From assembly GCA_947447825.1 (NCBI GenBank), contig CANFLL010000001.1:62001-126000 (forward strand): 64,000 nucleotides of DNA, read 5' to 3'. The position numbers were made by a program, and so were the translations under genes. Numbering within the stretch: position 1 is the stretch's first letter; the number at the start of each line of letters is the position of its first letter. The notes under the pieces were generated by a model. The model had not been told where the DNA came from. It saw only the letters and a list, made by a program, of their open reading frames with translations, and searched no databases. Origin of the DNA: Chitinophagaceae bacterium (lineage in GTDB: Bacteria > Bacteroidota > Bacteroidia > Chitinophagales > Chitinophagaceae). This document shows positions 17,289-27,651 of the stretch, in pieces.

Positions 17289-18146
17289 CTATTTTAACTT
17301 CTTCAAATATTCGCCATAACCACTTTTTGCATAACGGGTAGCTAAAACTAACAATTGTTCATGGTTGATGAAGCCCATTCTGAAAGCAACTTCTTCGATG
17401 CAACCAATTTTTTGACTTTGGCGTTTTTCTATCACCCTAACAAATTCACTAGCATCTGCCAATGAATCGAAAGTGCCAGTATCAAGCCAAGCAGTTCCTC
17501 TATTCATTACACCTACATGCAACTTATTTGCTGCTAAATAAACTTTATTTACATCGGTAATTTCATATTCTCCACGAGGAGACGGGGCTATGTTCTTAGC
17601 AATTTCTACCACTTCATTATCATAGAAATATAAACCAGGCACCGCATAGTTCGATTTTGGCTGAACTGGTTTTTCTTCAATAGACAAAGCTTTAAAGTCT
17701 TTATCAAAATCAACAACACCATATCTTTCAGGATCGTTTACTTCATAAGCAAAAATAGCAGCTCCCGTTACATCATTAAATGATTGTAAAAGCTTACTAA
17801 ATCCTGCACCATAAAATATATTATCGCCCAAAACCAAGGCTACCTTATCGTTTCCAATAAAATCTGCACCAATAACAAACGCTTGGGCAAGTCCATTTGG
17901 TTTTTCTTGAACCGCATATTCAAAGCGGCATCCCAAATCTTTTCCATCACCAAGCAAACGCTGAAACTGTGCAGAATCTTCGGGAGTTGTAATGATTAAA
18001 ACTTCACTAATACCTGCCAACATCAAAACAGACAAAGGATAATAAATCATCGGCTTGTCGTAAATAGGCATTATTTGTTTGCTGATACCTTTAGTAATGG
18101 GGTAAAGCCTTGTGCCACTACCACCTGCTAATATTATTCCTTTCAT
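17289..18146 (-). CDS. rfbA: glucose-1-phosphate thymidylyltransferase
   Basis: 285 residues. The nucleotidyltransferase signature [16 protein letters not shown] is at residues 3-18, [17 protein letters not shown] follows, and [14 protein letters not shown] near 105 holds the metal-binding Asp. It makes dTDP-glucose from glucose-1-phosphate and dTTP. It is the last gene of a minus-strand rfbB-rfbC-rfbA set, 42 bases after rfbC, and ends at the bidirectional hairpin. Confidence 0.96.
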   Translation of the reverse strand: MKGIILAGGSGTRLYPITKGISKQIMPIYDKPMIYYPLSVLMLAGISEVLIITTPEDSAQFQRLLGDGKDLGCRFEYAVQEKPNGLAQAFVIGADFIGNDKVALVLGDNIFYGAGFSKLLQSFNDVTGAAIFAYEVNDPERYGVVDFDKDFKALSIEEKPVQPKSNYAVPGLYFYDNEVVEIAKNIAPSPRGEYEITDVNKVYLAANKLHVGVMNRGTAWLDTGTFDSLADASEFVRVIEKRQSQKIGCIEEVAFRMGFINHEQLLVLATRYAKSGYGEYLKKLK

Positions 18147-18188
18147 AAAATGTATTTATAATAGTTTGAATGAATGATTGAGTAATGG

Positions 18189-18749
18189 TTATTTAAAATA
18201 AACAGTGTCTTTTATCTCCTCAAAAGTTGGTTGCAATTTATCCTTTTCAGAAAGCAATAATTCGCTCGAATCTATTTGCCAATCAATATTTACTGTTGGG
18301 TCATTATAAATCAATCCTCCGTCACTTTCTTTATTATAAAAGTTATCGCATTTATAAAAGAAAGTTGCAGTTTCGCTCAATACCACGAATCCATGCCCAA
18401 AACCTCTAGGAATAAAAAATTGCAAATGGTTTGTAGCAGTTAGTTCAACCGCAACATACTCTCCAAAAGTGGGAGATTCTTTACGTAAATCCACAGCAAC
18501 ATCCAATACTGAACCTTCTAAAACACGAACCAATTTAGCTTGAGCATATTCTCCTTTCTGAAAGTGTAGACCTCTAAGAACGCCTCGAGTAGATTTTGAT
18601 TGATTATCCTGTACAAAAGTGACATTTGTGCCTGTTAACTCATCAAACTTTTGCTTATTAAAACTTTCAAAGAAATAGCCTCTGCTATCTTCAAAAACGG
18701 TGTCATGAATAATGAAACAACCAGCAAGTTTAGTTTCTTCAACTCTCAT
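18189..18749 (-). CDS. rfbC: dTDP-4-dehydrorhamnose 3,5-epimerase
   Basis: 186 residues, cupin-fold epimerase. FEDSRGYFFESFN near residue 20, the catalytic-His region RGVLRGLHFQ near 54 and PRGFGHGFVVLS near 114 are intact. It converts dTDP-4-keto-6-deoxyglucose to dTDP-4-keto-L-rhamnose. Only three bases separate it from rfbB, so the two are in one operon. Confidence 0.95.
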   Translation of the reverse strand: MRVEETKLAGCFIIHDTVFEDSRGYFFESFNKQKFDELTGTNVTFVQDNQSKSTRGVLRGLHFQKGEYAQAKLVRVLEGSVLDVAVDLRKESPTFGEYVAVELTATNHLQFFIPRGFGHGFVVLSETATFFYKCDNFYNKESDGGLIYNDPTVNIDWQIDSSELLLSEKDKLQPTFEEIKDTVYFK

Positions 18750-18752
18750 CTC

Positions 18753-19811
18753 TTATCTATTTGAATACATTCCTGAATAATAATTTTGGTATGCGCCACT
18801 AGTAACATTGGTTAACCAAGCAGTATTTTCAAGATACCAATCAATTGTTTGGCTTAATCCTTCTTCAAAAGTTACAGATGGTGCCCAGCCAAGTTCCTTA
18901 TTTAGTTTAGTAGCATCAATAGCATAGCGACGGTCATGCCCCGGACGATCTTTTACATAAGTAATCAATTGTTCGCTTTCTCCAGCTTCTCTACCAAGTT
19001 TTTCATCCATCAGTTTACAAAGAATCTTTACTAAATCAATGTTTTTCCATTCATTAAAGCCGCCAATATTGTAAGTATCGTCTACTTTTCCGCTATGAAA
19101 AATAACATCTATTGCCCTTGCATGATCTTTAACATAAAGCCAATCACGGGTATATAAACCATCTCCATAAACAGGCAATGGTTTTTTATGTATGATGTTA
19201 TTAATAAATAAAGGAATTAATTTTTCAGGGAAATGGAACGGCCCATAGTTATTAGAGCAGTTAGAAATTACTGTTCTGATATGATATGTTTCGGCATAAG
19301 CTCTAACAAAATGATCGGAAGCAGCTTTACTTGCAGAATAAGGAGAATTTGGGTGATAAGGCGTTGTTTCAGTAAACAAACCTTCTGCACCTAATGCGCC
19401 ATATACTTCATCGGTAGAAACATGATAAAATAAGTGAGAACTAAAGTCTGCACCCCATTTAGTTTTAGCAATATTTAATAGATTAACAGTACCAACAATA
19501 TTTGTGTAAACAAAATCAAGAGGGCTTTCAATACTTCTATCAACATGGCTTTCGGCTGCTAAATGTATAACGTCTGTAATATTATGCGTATCAAAAACTT
19601 CATTAAGGGCAAGAACATCCAATAAATTCACTTTTTCGAACTTATAATTTGGTTGTGTATCTATATCACTCAAATTTTCTAAGTTGCCAGCATAAGTAAG
19701 GGCATCTAGATTTATAATATTGTAATTAGGATATTTTGTAACAAAAAGGCGAACCACGTGGCTGCCAATAAAACCTGCACCACCTGTAATCAGTATATTT
19801 TTCCCAGACAT
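18753..19811 (-). CDS. rfbB: dTDP-glucose 4,6-dehydratase
   Basis: 352 residues, extended SDR. The NAD motif ILITGGAGFIGSHVVRL is at 6-22, HVSTDEVYG near 130, and the catalytic YSASKAASDHFVRAY near 160. It makes dTDP-4-keto-6-deoxyglucose. First gene of the rfb set. The reductase RfbD that would finish dTDP-L-rhamnose is not in this window. Confidence 0.96.
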   Translation of the reverse strand: MSGKNILITGGAGFIGSHVVRLFVTKYPNYNIINLDALTYAGNLENLSDIDTQPNYKFEKVNLLDVLALNEVFDTHNITDVIHLAAESHVDRSIESPLDFVYTNIVGTVNLLNIAKTKWGADFSSHLFYHVSTDEVYGALGAEGLFTETTPYHPNSPYSASKAASDHFVRAYAETYHIRTVISNCSNNYGPFHFPEKLIPLFINNIIHKKPLPVYGDGLYTRDWLYVKDHARAIDVIFHSGKVDDTYNIGGFNEWKNIDLVKILCKLMDEKLGREAGESEQLITYVKDRPGHDRRYAIDATKLNKELGWAPSVTFEEGLSQTIDWYLENTAWLTNVTSGAYQNYYSGMYSNR

Positions 19812-19902
19812 TTTTTCTGTTATTTAAATTTGTAATAGTTAAAATAAATTTTGAAGCCATAAAGAAAAGCTCTTTTCTTTAAATATGACCAAGTTCCGCT
19901 AA

Positions 19903-21117
19903 TTAATTGTAATTTATTTGATTGAGTAGTTCATAATAAAGAGCCTTAACAGTTTCAACTTCAGTCTTTTTTGAAAATTTTTCATGCGCAAACGCCTCTG
20001 CTGCTTTACCCATTTGTAGTCTCAATTTATTGTTTTCTGTCAATAATAACAGCTTTTCTGTAAAAGTATCAGGGTCTGAAGGAGGAACTAAAAAGCCAGT
20101 CTCTCCGTCTAATACAGTATCTGCAACACCACCCACTTTAGTTGCAACAACAGGCTTTCCACAATATTGACTTTCTGCCAATGACAACCCCGTTCCTTCG
20201 TTATTAGAAGTAAGTAGAACAATATCCAACATTGATAATGCTTCTCCAATTCTAGAAACCCAAGATGTAAAAATGACTGATGGATTTTCAGTTGCATGTT
20301 TTTCATCACTCCAAGATATGCTCTTTTCAGTCAAAGATTTCTGAATATCTTGCTTTAAGTAACCATCACCAATTACATAGAAAACCACTTTATTCTTTGT
20401 TTTCTTTAGTAACTTATCGACAACTTCTACAAATAAATTGAAATTCTTCACTTTTACAATTCTTGCAATAATGCCAACACAAATTGATTCTTCTTTGGGT
20501 TTATACCTAATAGAAAACAAAGAAGTATTTCCATTTTTAAAGCCATCTAAAAAACTTTCATCAATGCCCAATTGAATGGTTGTGACTTTGCTTAAAGGAG
20601 CAACTTTATATTTTTTAACCAAATCATCGCATTGACTTTTACTAGTTGCGATAATTGAAGTAGTTATGGAAGCAAGCATCTTTTCTAACAAGATGATACC
20701 AGCAGAAAAAAAGCTATTTAAATAAGAATGAAAAAAATGTCCGTGAAACGTATGGACTTTTATTGGAACACGGCAATATGATGCTGCTAACCTTCCTAGA
20801 ACCCCTGGCAAAGCCCCATGTGTGTGAATTAAATCTGGTTTAAAAGTTTTGACAATACTGACTACATTAAAAATTACCTTCAAATTAGCAATCGGATTAA
20901 ATGATTTTTTTAGGGTATTTATTTTAATTGTTTTTAACGATGGGTAATGATTTAGTAAGTAATTGGCATCAACCTCATCTGGCTCTTTGTCACCATAGAT
21001 AATCAGGATGTCAAAGTCAGTTTGTAAAAAACCAGCCATTGATATTACATCAATGGCTGGTCCACCTATTACTAATCTATTTAAAAAAATTAAAACCTTG
21101 GGTTTAGCTCCAATCAT
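19903..21117 (-). CDS. GT4 glycosyltransferase
   Basis: 404 residues, GT-B fold. The N-terminal half opens [20 protein letters not shown] and has an [13 protein letters not shown] acceptor-side loop; the C-terminal half has [12 protein letters not shown] and the donor-binding EGTGLSLAE (E-x7-E). Donor and acceptor are not predictable. It overlaps fcl by 14 bases, so it is translated from the gmd-fcl transcript, which hints at use of GDP-fucose, but this is only an inference. Confidence 0.88.
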   Translation of the reverse strand: MIGAKPKVLIFLNRLVIGGPAIDVISMAGFLQTDFDILIIYGDKEPDEVDANYLLNHYPSLKTIKINTLKKSFNPIANLKVIFNVVSIVKTFKPDLIHTHGALPGVLGRLAASYCRVPIKVHTFHGHFFHSYLNSFFSAGIILLEKMLASITTSIIATSKSQCDDLVKKYKVAPLSKVTTIQLGIDESFLDGFKNGNTSLFSIRYKPKEESICVGIIARIVKVKNFNLFVEVVDKLLKKTKNKVVFYVIGDGYLKQDIQKSLTEKSISWSDEKHATENPSVIFTSWVSRIGEALSMLDIVLLTSNNEGTGLSLAESQYCGKPVVATKVGGVADTVLDGETGFLVPPSDPDTFTEKLLLLTENNKLRLQMGKAAEAFAHEKFSKKTEVETVKALYYELLNQINYN

Positions 21118-22036
21118 TATCTTTTATCTCATTATAAACGGATTTAATACCGTCTTCAAGTGTAATCGAAGCTTTCCAACCAAAATTTGTAAGTTTTGAA
21201 ACATCCATTAGTTTTCTTGGTGTTCCATCAGGTTTAGAGGTGTCGAATTTCAATTCACCTTCAAAACCAACTACTTTTTTAACAATTTGTGCCAATTCAG
21301 CAATTGTAACATCATCTCCCCAACCAATATTCACAAGTCCTTTTTCATTGTAGCTTTCCATCAAAAAGAAACATGCAGCTGCTAAATCATCAACATGTAA
21401 AAATTCTCTTTTAGGAGAACCTGTTCCCCAAAGTTCAACAGATGAAGAATTATTTCGTTTTGCCGTTATAAATTTCCGTAATAATGCAGGCAAAACATGA
21501 GACTTTTCTAAATCATAATTGTCATTAGGACCATAAAGGTTTGTAGGCATGGCAGAAATAAAGTTACAACCATATTGAGCCCTGTAGCCATCACACAATT
21601 CAATTCCAGCAATTTTTGCGATTGCATAGGGTTGATTTGTTTGCTCCAAATAGCCACTTAACAAATACTCTTCTTTTAAAGGTTGAGGTGCCAATTTTGG
21701 ATAGATGCAAGAAGAGCCAAGAAACAAAAGCTTAGTTACTTTATTTATGTAAGCTGCATGAATGATATTTGATTCAATCATCAAGTTCTCATAAATGAAG
21801 TCTGCACGATAAGTATTGTTTGCAACGATACCGCCTACTTTGGCAGCAGCTAAAAAAACATAATCAGGCTTTTCTACTTCAAAAAAATTGTTTACTGCTT
21901 GTTGATTGCGTAAATCTAATTCTTTGGATGTTTTTGTTATAATGTTTTCAAAACCTTCTTTTCTAAGCTTTCTTTCAATAGCACTACCCACCATTCCTCT
22001 ATGTCCTGCTATATATATTTTAGAATGCTTTTCCAT
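21104..22036 (-). CDS. fcl: GDP-L-fucose synthase
   Basis: 310 residues, SDR epimerase/reductase. [19 protein letters not shown] is the NADP motif at 6-24; SSCIYP near 108 and [17 protein letters not shown] near 137 hold the catalytic Ser, Tyr and Lys. It converts GDP-4-keto-6-deoxymannose to GDP-L-fucose. Its start and the gmd stop share one base. Confidence 0.95.
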   Translation of the reverse strand: MEKHSKIYIAGHRGMVGSAIERKLRKEGFENIITKTSKELDLRNQQAVNNFFEVEKPDYVFLAAAKVGGIVANNTYRADFIYENLMIESNIIHAAYINKVTKLLFLGSSCIYPKLAPQPLKEEYLLSGYLEQTNQPYAIAKIAGIELCDGYRAQYGCNFISAMPTNLYGPNDNYDLEKSHVLPALLRKFITAKRNNSSSVELWGTGSPKREFLHVDDLAAACFFLMESYNEKGLVNIGWGDDVTIAELAQIVKKVVGFEGELKFDTSKPDGTPRKLMDVSKLTNFGWKASITLEDGIKSVYNEIKDNDWS

Positions 22037-23145
22037 TATTCCATCTCATTTTTAGGTGCAAAACCATGGTCTCTCAAGTGTTTCTCTTTTTTAAACAATT
22101 CAACATCACTTGCAACCATTTCCTTAACCAACATTGGTAAATCATAAGTTGGCTTCCATCCAAGCTTTGTGTTTGCCTTCGCTGGATCACCTATCAATAA
22201 GTCAACTTCTGTAGGACGATAATAATGAGGGTCAACCTTTACAACTGTTTTACCAATCAACAAATGATATTCTCCTTTAATTGCAGTGATATATCCTTCT
22301 TCCTCTTCTGCTTCACCACGGAATGCAATTTCAATTCCTACTTCTGCAAAAGCCATTCGTACAAATTCACGAATTTCAGTAGTTATACCAGTTGCTAAAA
22401 CATAGTCTTCCGGAGTTTCTTGTTGAAGAATTAAATACATTCCTTCAACATAGTCTTTCGCATGTCCCCAGTCTCTTTTTGAATTTAGATTTCCTAAAAA
22501 TACTGTATCCTGCATACCCAATGCAATTTTAGCAACTGCACGAGTAATTTTACGAGTAACAAATGTTTCACCTCTCACTGGACTTTCGTGGTTAAACAAA
22601 ATACCATTACAAGCAAACATTCCATAAGCCTCACGATAGTTTACGGTAATCCAATAAGCGTACATTTTAGCTACAGCATAAGGACTACGAGGATAGAAAG
22701 GAGTCGTTTCACTTTGAGGAACGGCTTGTACTAGACCATACAATTCAGAAGTTGAGGCTTGATAAATTTTTGTTTTTTTAACTAAGCCTAATAAACGAAT
22801 TGCTTCTAATAATCTTAAAGTACCAATTCCGTCAGCATTTGCGGTATATTCTGGCTCTTCGAAACTTACATGTACATGGCTCATAGCCGCAAGGTTGTAA
22901 ATTTCATCTGGTTGAACTTCTTGGATAATACGAATAAGATTGGTACTATCAGTTAGGTCTCCATGGTGCAAAACCAAGTGTCTATCTGGAATATGAGGAT
23001 CTTCATAAAAATGATCGATACGCCCGGTATTAAACAACGAACTTCTACGTTTAATACCATGTACTTCATAACCTTTTTTCAGCAACAGCTCTGCCAAATA
23101 AGAGCCGTCTTGACCAGTAATACCTGTAATTAGTGCTTTCTTCAT
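22036..23145 (-). CDS. gmd: GDP-mannose 4,6-dehydratase
   Basis: 369 residues. [18 protein letters not shown] is at 4-21, [10 protein letters not shown] near 133 and the catalytic [11 protein letters not shown] near 155. It makes GDP-4-keto-6-deoxymannose, the substrate of Fcl next door. It is the first gene of the gmd-fcl-GT4 operon, with a possible promoter at 23171-23179. Confidence 0.96.
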   Translation of the reverse strand: MKKALITGITGQDGSYLAELLLKKGYEVHGIKRRSSLFNTGRIDHFYEDPHIPDRHLVLHHGDLTDSTNLIRIIQEVQPDEIYNLAAMSHVHVSFEEPEYTANADGIGTLRLLEAIRLLGLVKKTKIYQASTSELYGLVQAVPQSETTPFYPRSPYAVAKMYAYWITVNYREAYGMFACNGILFNHESPVRGETFVTRKITRAVAKIALGMQDTVFLGNLNSKRDWGHAKDYVEGMYLILQQETPEDYVLATGITTEIREFVRMAFAEVGIEIAFRGEAEEEEGYITAIKGEYHLLIGKTVVKVDPHYYRPTEVDLLIGDPAKANTKLGWKPTYDLPMLVKEMVASDVELFKKEKHLRDHGFAPKNEME

Positions 23146-23170
23146 TAGATGTAATTTATGATTATTGCCT

Positions 23171-23179
23171 GCAAGTATA
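23171..23179 (-). promoter_or_regulatory. possible -7 element for gmd
   Basis: Minus-strand TATACTTGC is one base off TAnnTTTGC and lies 25 bases before the gmd ATG. Weak but well placed. Confidence 0.35.
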
Positions 23180-23514
23180 AGGAATTTAACTTAATTAAAT
23201 AAATCATTGAGAATTTCAAACAATAATAAAGTTTATAATATAAGTTTTGATACTATTTTTTCTAATCTGTATAACATTTCTTGAGGGGCTTGCTGATCTT
23301 TGCCAGCAGCATTTTACGTAAATGTTAATCTAGTTAGTTTTTTAGCTACGTCTTAACCACGCCCCATTTCATAAGTTGTAAGCTTATGCATACAATTTTT
23401 TAAACTAAACAATTACTATGTTATTATTCCCTTTTTTATATCGCTAAAGTGGTTTTTGCTAAAAGATTTTATTTATTGTGAATTAAGTATAAGTTTTGAC
23501 CACTCTCAACTAAC

Positions 23515-23691
23515 TTACATCTTTATTATGGAAAATAATGACCTCAATAAATTGTTTAAATCAAAATGAGTTACAGAAAAATCTGGTCTTTCTTCATTTA
23601 AAGTGAACTCATCTGCAGTCATATTGGGTCTAAAAACATCCGGATGCAATAATGGAATATCCATCTTTCCATAAGGTAACTCAGCTACTTT
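23515..23691 (-). pseudogene. orphan reading-frame fragment
   Basis: 58 codons open on the minus strand, ending in TAA (23515-23517) and beginning right after an in-frame TGA (23692-23694), with no proper start. The residues look like real protein (AELPYGKMDIPLLHPDVF, then NEERPDF and THFDLNNLL). I do not recognise the family. It lies in the 625-base gap between gmd and the flippase gene; the rest of that gap shows only AT-rich sequence and small weak hairpins. It may be the 3' end of a gene lost during cluster rearrangement. Confidence 0.35.
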
Positions 23692-23770
23692 TCATTGTTT
23701 TGCTGTTGTTTCATTGGCTTTTTTTTCTTATACCTATATTCGAGCCTTAAAAAAAATATAATTCATTATT

Positions 23771-25009
23771 ATGAAAAAATTCTTACGGGTTTTTTACTCT
23801 CAAATATTTAACTCTTTCTTCCCAATATTAATTATTTCAATACTCATCAATTTGAAAAATAAAAATGATGTTGCTCTTATTTTCCTGATGCTCAATTTTG
23901 CAAATGTTTACCTATTGTTCTCTGACTATTCTTCAAATATTAATTTCCTAAAAAATGCAATTGCAGCTGGAGGAATTCACAAAAACACTGCTTCTTCAAT
24001 TATTAAGGATATTGAACATTATCTTGGAATCAAGACTATTATTTTTACTATTGGGTTCATTGTCTGGGTTATCATGTGTTCAGTTATTCCGCTGCTTCAT
24101 CAAAGTATGACAGCTAGTATTTTCTCTTATATATTTATTATTGGACATAACCTTAACTTTTATTGGATGTATATGAGCAGTAATAAAGAATACTTATTTA
24201 TTATTTCTAACTTTTTCGCACGCTTGCTTTTACTACTTGTGTTACTACTTTTTATCAAATTTCAGTTGAACTTGTCTTATTTGATGGCTATTGTTGGGAT
24301 TGGCAATACCATTTTAGCTATAGAGTTCTTTAAAAGCTTTTGCAAACGCTACAACCTTAAAATTAGTTTTACCCAAACCACTATTATAGAGTCTTTTACT
24401 ATCATAAAAAAAGACATCCCTTTAGTAGTAAATAATTTTTTGTTAATGAGCCCTAGTACTTGTGTTACTATATTTACTGGGTATGTTAAAAATACTGAAT
24501 TAGTTTTGGTATATGGATTAGCAGAAAAAATATTTCTTGCCTTTAGAGCAATGCTTGGCGTATTTGTAAATAGTATTTATCCTATTTTTTGTTCAAAGGA
24601 AGGCATTAATAGAAAAAAAGCTTCTTTAATTTTTGGAGGGTTCTATTCTTCAATTTTATTTGCCTGTTTATTTATCTACTTTTTATCACCTTACCTTCTT
24701 CAATATTTTCATTTCCCTTCAAGTAACAACAACCTTTTCTATACTTGTTTATTTTATTTGTTAGCAACAATTTTAATTATTAGTATCAATACACCTTGGT
24801 TTTTGTGGCTACTTTTAAAACATCAATTAAATACATCTTATTCTACTATTATATTATTCATTACGTCTCTAATAATTATTGGTGTTTTTATTTTTAATAC
24901 AATTTTCTTTAATGGAGTTGTTTCAATTACAAAAAGTATTTTGATTGCAGAAACATTGGTTTTATTGGCTTACTTAGTTATATATTTTACTAAAAGAAAA
25001 TATGTCTAA
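23771..25009 (+). CDS. Wzx-like polysaccharide flippase
   Basis: 412 residues with about twelve hydrophobic helices and few charged residues, as in the MOP superfamily (Wzx/RfbX) that flips lipid-linked glycan units across the inner membrane. Sequence motifs in this group are weak, so the call rests on topology, length and setting among glycan genes. It is on the plus strand, against the direction of nearly all cluster genes, very AT-rich, and ended by a perfect hairpin. It could have been acquired separately. Confidence 0.72.
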   Translation: MKKFLRVFYSQIFNSFFPILIISILINLKNKNDVALIFLMLNFANVYLLFSDYSSNINFLKNAIAAGGIHKNTASSIIKDIEHYLGIKTIIFTIGFIVWVIMCSVIPLLHQSMTASIFSYIFIIGHNLNFYWMYMSSNKEYLFIISNFFARLLLLLVLLLFIKFQLNLSYLMAIVGIGNTILAIEFFKSFCKRYNLKISFTQTTIIESFTIIKKDIPLVVNNFLLMSPSTCVTIFTGYVKNTELVLVYGLAEKIFLAFRAMLGVFVNSIYPIFCSKEGINRKKASLIFGGFYSSILFACLFIYFLSPYLLQYFHFPSSNNNLFYTCLFYLLATILIISINTPWFLWLLLKHQLNTSYSTIILFITSLIIIGVFIFNTIFFNGVVSITKSILIAETLVLLAYLVIYFTKRKYV

Positions 25010-25028
25010 GTTATAATAGTAATAAATA

Positions 25029-25058
25029 AGGCTATCCAATAAGTAAATTGGATAGCCT
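25029..25058. terminator. bidirectional hairpin, flippase / Fn3-like gene
   Basis: AGGCTATCCAAT (25029-25040) pairs perfectly with ATTGGATAGCCT (25047-25058) around a six-base loop. It lies between convergent genes; T-tails are short. Confidence 0.85.
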
Positions 25059-25063
25059 ATTAG

Positions 25064-25717
25064 TTAGTTGATCAACTTAGTCCGAGAAGGTCCTGCAGGG
25101 CTAATTCCTCCTGCATTTTGTGTAAGTGCCAGCACAGTAACTGTAGTGCCAATAGTTAAAAAAGAAACCGTTTCTTTTAGTCCGCCCTTAGTTACTATAA
25201 TTGAATCTGTGGTTGTTCGAACATAGTTTGAACCCACAATTACTTCACCTACAATTCCTAAAAAGATTACGTAAATATAAGAAGTCGCATTTTTCACTTT
25301 AGCAATAGACAATTCAAGAAGTCCACCTCCTGGCGTGTTAGTACCTACAGCACTTGGTGCACCTGTTTTTGATTTCTTCACCTTCTCATTACTTGTTACA
25401 TCAAAACCAGACAATAATATTTTAGCTTCATCACCCTTTGCGGTATAGTCTACATAACTAGCCTGAGTGTGCAACAAAACATTCAATGCTGCTGCTGCTT
25501 TTGTATATTCCAATTTGCCATCTTTACCATTTTTTCTAGCATTATACGCATCTTGTAATCTTTTTGCAGCTGTAGTTAAAACTGTGAGAACAACATCTGG
25601 CAATGGGTAAGTTGCAATGTTTCTCCCCATTACTGTAACAATGTTTGTAGCTAATGTAACCATTCCCAATTGCTTGTTCAAAGCCCAACTGATAAGTACT
25701 GCTATTATTTTTGCCAT
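25064..25717 (-). CDS. uncharacterised Bacteroidota protein, helical N-terminus and Fn3-like C-terminus
   Basis: 217 residues, no signal peptide. The first half is helical (LTTAAKRLQDAYNARKNGK, then a Tyr-containing helix ending VDYTAKGDEAKILLSGFD), and the second half is strand-rich (LLELSIAKVKNATSYIYVIF, then ...LTIGTTVTVLALTQNAGG). I recall this layout from a widespread but unnamed Bacteroidota family that ends in a fibronectin-III-like domain; the match is from memory. Function unknown. It is a single gene, with a repeat array upstream. Confidence 0.6.
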   Translation of the reverse strand: MAKIIAVLISWALNKQLGMVTLATNIVTVMGRNIATYPLPDVVLTVLTTAAKRLQDAYNARKNGKDGKLEYTKAAAALNVLLHTQASYVDYTAKGDEAKILLSGFDVTSNEKVKKSKTGAPSAVGTNTPGGGLLELSIAKVKNATSYIYVIFLGIVGEVIVGSNYVRTTTDSIIVTKGGLKETVSFLTIGTTVTVLALTQNAGGISPAGPSRTKLIN

Positions 25718-25973
25718 GATACGAAAGCGAAGCTAAGTTTTATGCTTCGTGGTTGAAGGTAGCCTTATATTTACCTTTTATTATTTGTTGAACACCTTAT
25801 TTTCATTTTAATCAAAAATTGTAGCTATAAATCAATCAAATCAATGTTTTTTAACTTTGTATTAACTAAAATTAGAATTATTTAGCATTTAGTAGAAAAA
25901 TCTTTAATTTTTAATGAAAATATTTTAAAGTTTGCATGTATTAATAAGGAAATAGATTACTTTTTTTAATCTT

Positions 25974-26203
25974 CAATTGACTTTATTGAGTACTGAATAG
26001 AATTTGTTGAGTAATCAACAAGTTTTGTTTTGTATTCAACAACTTCTGTTTTATGTTCTACAAGTTTTGTTTTGTATTCAAAAAAGTTTGTCATAATAAA
26101 ACAAACTTCATTTTGTATTCAACAAGTTTTGTTTTATTAAAACAAATGCTGTGATGGCATCAATAAAGTTTGTAGAGGCATTTAAAAAAACAAAATTAGT
26201 TTG
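25974..26203. repeat. 21-bp tandem array, AT-rich type
   Basis: About eleven units of 21 bases, starting at 25974, 25995, 26016, 26037 and 26058, then a 41-base pair of units (one base lost), then 26120, 26141, 26162 and 26183. The commonest unit starts CAACAAGTTTTGTTTTG. Units such as TTGTTTTATTAAAACAA are palindromic. It resembles the array at 60617-60784. It lies in the 540-base gap 25718-26257; the rest of that gap (25718-25973) holds nothing I recognise. Confidence 0.82.
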
Positions 26204-26257
26204 AGAATATCAAAAAAGAGTGATTAAAAAGGTCTCCTTGTTAAGAATAATATTCAT

Positions 26258-27157
26258 TCAATAATAAAAAAATTTTGCACTATTTACACCGTTCGATTGC
26301 ATTTTTACCTGCTTGGTTACCCTTCCTTTTGTATCGAAGGCATAGTGGTATTTACTGGTGTAGGTAGCGGTAGAGTCAGTATAAATTTCGGTATCTGGAA
26401 AATTATAACTCATAAAATTATTGTTATTGTAGCCATCAAATATTAAAGCATGAGTATTATATTGAGGATTGATGTAATTAGTATAGGTATTTTGAATAGA
26501 ATAACGCGCAACTGAAGTCGTGTCAATAGTATAGCTACTATTATACCTATAAATATGAGACGGCATTGATAAATAGTAAGCCAAGTGTCGTTTCATGATT
26601 ATATTTCTATTACTATAAAAAAAACTATCAATATTACTTGAACCCCATTCTAAAGTCATAGTATGATCTATCATTGTATAATAAGAAGTTGAAATCAAAC
26701 TATCGGTGTAATGATAATAGGTTTCCCAATTAGTCATCAAAATATTATTGTTTTGATATATCATTGATAATGTATCGGATGCTGATGGATTCCAAGAATA
26801 TGCTCGAACCAAAAATGTTGGCCAATTAGAATTTTGTGAATAAATATAAAATAACGTATCATAATTCCAAGTTGAATTAGTACCGACATTATAAGCTATT
26901 AATCGTTGACTTGTATCGTATCTATACAAATAGGTAGTAGCATTGGAACTATCTATTTTAGTATCATTTGCTGAAACAATAACTTTTATCGGCAAAAATA
27001 TGTTTGATGATGGGTTGCTTGGGGGCGCAGTTGGCTGAGTGACAGGTGGGGTAACTGGTGGGGTAACAGGTGGTGTGACTGGATTAACACCATTTATTTC
27101 TTTTTTGCACCCTATAAGGAGAGCCAAAATGGTTATTGTTATTAATAAATTTTTCAT
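26258..27157 (-). CDS. proline-rich lipoprotein, unknown function
   Basis: 299 residues. Lipoprotein signal MKNLLITITILALLIGC with the lipobox LIGC at 14-17, then a short tandem TPPV repeat (about residues 27-45). The mature part is rich in Tyr, Ser, Thr and Asn, with recurring YRYDTSQRL, YRYNSSYT and YAFDTKGRVTKQ segments like the short strand repeats of YD/RHS-type or DUF4595-like Bacteroidota lipoproteins. It is probably surface or periplasm-facing. Function not recognised. Confidence 0.75.
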   Translation of the reverse strand: MKNLLITITILALLIGCKKEINGVNPVTPPVTPPVTPPVTQPTAPPSNPSSNIFLPIKVIVSANDTKIDSSNATTYLYRYDTSQRLIAYNVGTNSTWNYDTLFYIYSQNSNWPTFLVRAYSWNPSASDTLSMIYQNNNILMTNWETYYHYTDSLISTSYYTMIDHTMTLEWGSSNIDSFFYSNRNIIMKRHLAYYLSMPSHIYRYNSSYTIDTTSVARYSIQNTYTNYINPQYNTHALIFDGYNNNNFMSYNFPDTEIYTDSTATYTSKYHYAFDTKGRVTKQVKMQSNGVNSAKFFYY

Positions 27158-27229
27158 ATTTTGTTATGTTTTATTTTTCAAAATAGTAATTATTCCTTCC
27201 TTTTTGGTAAGCCGCCTTGAATCCTATCC

Positions 27230-27580
27230 CTATTTTGCCACAATCATTTTAGCCTTATAAATATTACTTCCTGTATTTACCTCCACCATATATAAACCAT
27301 TGGTAAAGTGTTGGGTATTTAGTAAGTAGGCATTGGCATTGGCTATGTTTTCAGCCAATAACTTTTTACCCTCTGTAGAATATATAGAAACTGTACCCTT
27401 TACTATTGTAGAGTTGAAACCAAGGGTGGTACTATTTCTGGCAGGATTGGGCGAAATGGAAATAAGTGAACCACTTTGAGTGAATGATACCTTAACCACC
27501 TTACTATAAGTATGGCTACCGTCTTTATCTATCATTTGTAAGCTTATTACCAATACATTCATTAAATGATATGCTATCAA
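27230..27580 (-). pseudogene. truncated T9SS sorting-domain fragment
   Basis: Residues from about 16 on (QMIDKDGSHTYSKVVKV, SISPNPARNSTTL, YSTEGKKLL, NGLYMVEVNTG, KMIVAK) are the usual C-terminal end of a protein exported by the type IX secretion system. The 15 or so residues before that do not fit, and the frame closes at a stop near 27634. So it is the last 100 codons of a larger secreted protein whose body is gone. It has no signal peptide and cannot work as a T9SS substrate on its own. Confidence 0.8.
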
Positions 27581-27651
27581 AAAAATACTTATTGCATTTA
27601 TACACCAAGAAAGGGATATTATATTTACAAATCATTTTATAAACACTCATC

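Noticed and set aside
23281-23400. Small hairpins such as TGCTG...CAGCA and CATAAG...CTTATG
   Set aside because: Stems of five to seven bases only; not beyond chance in 625 bases.
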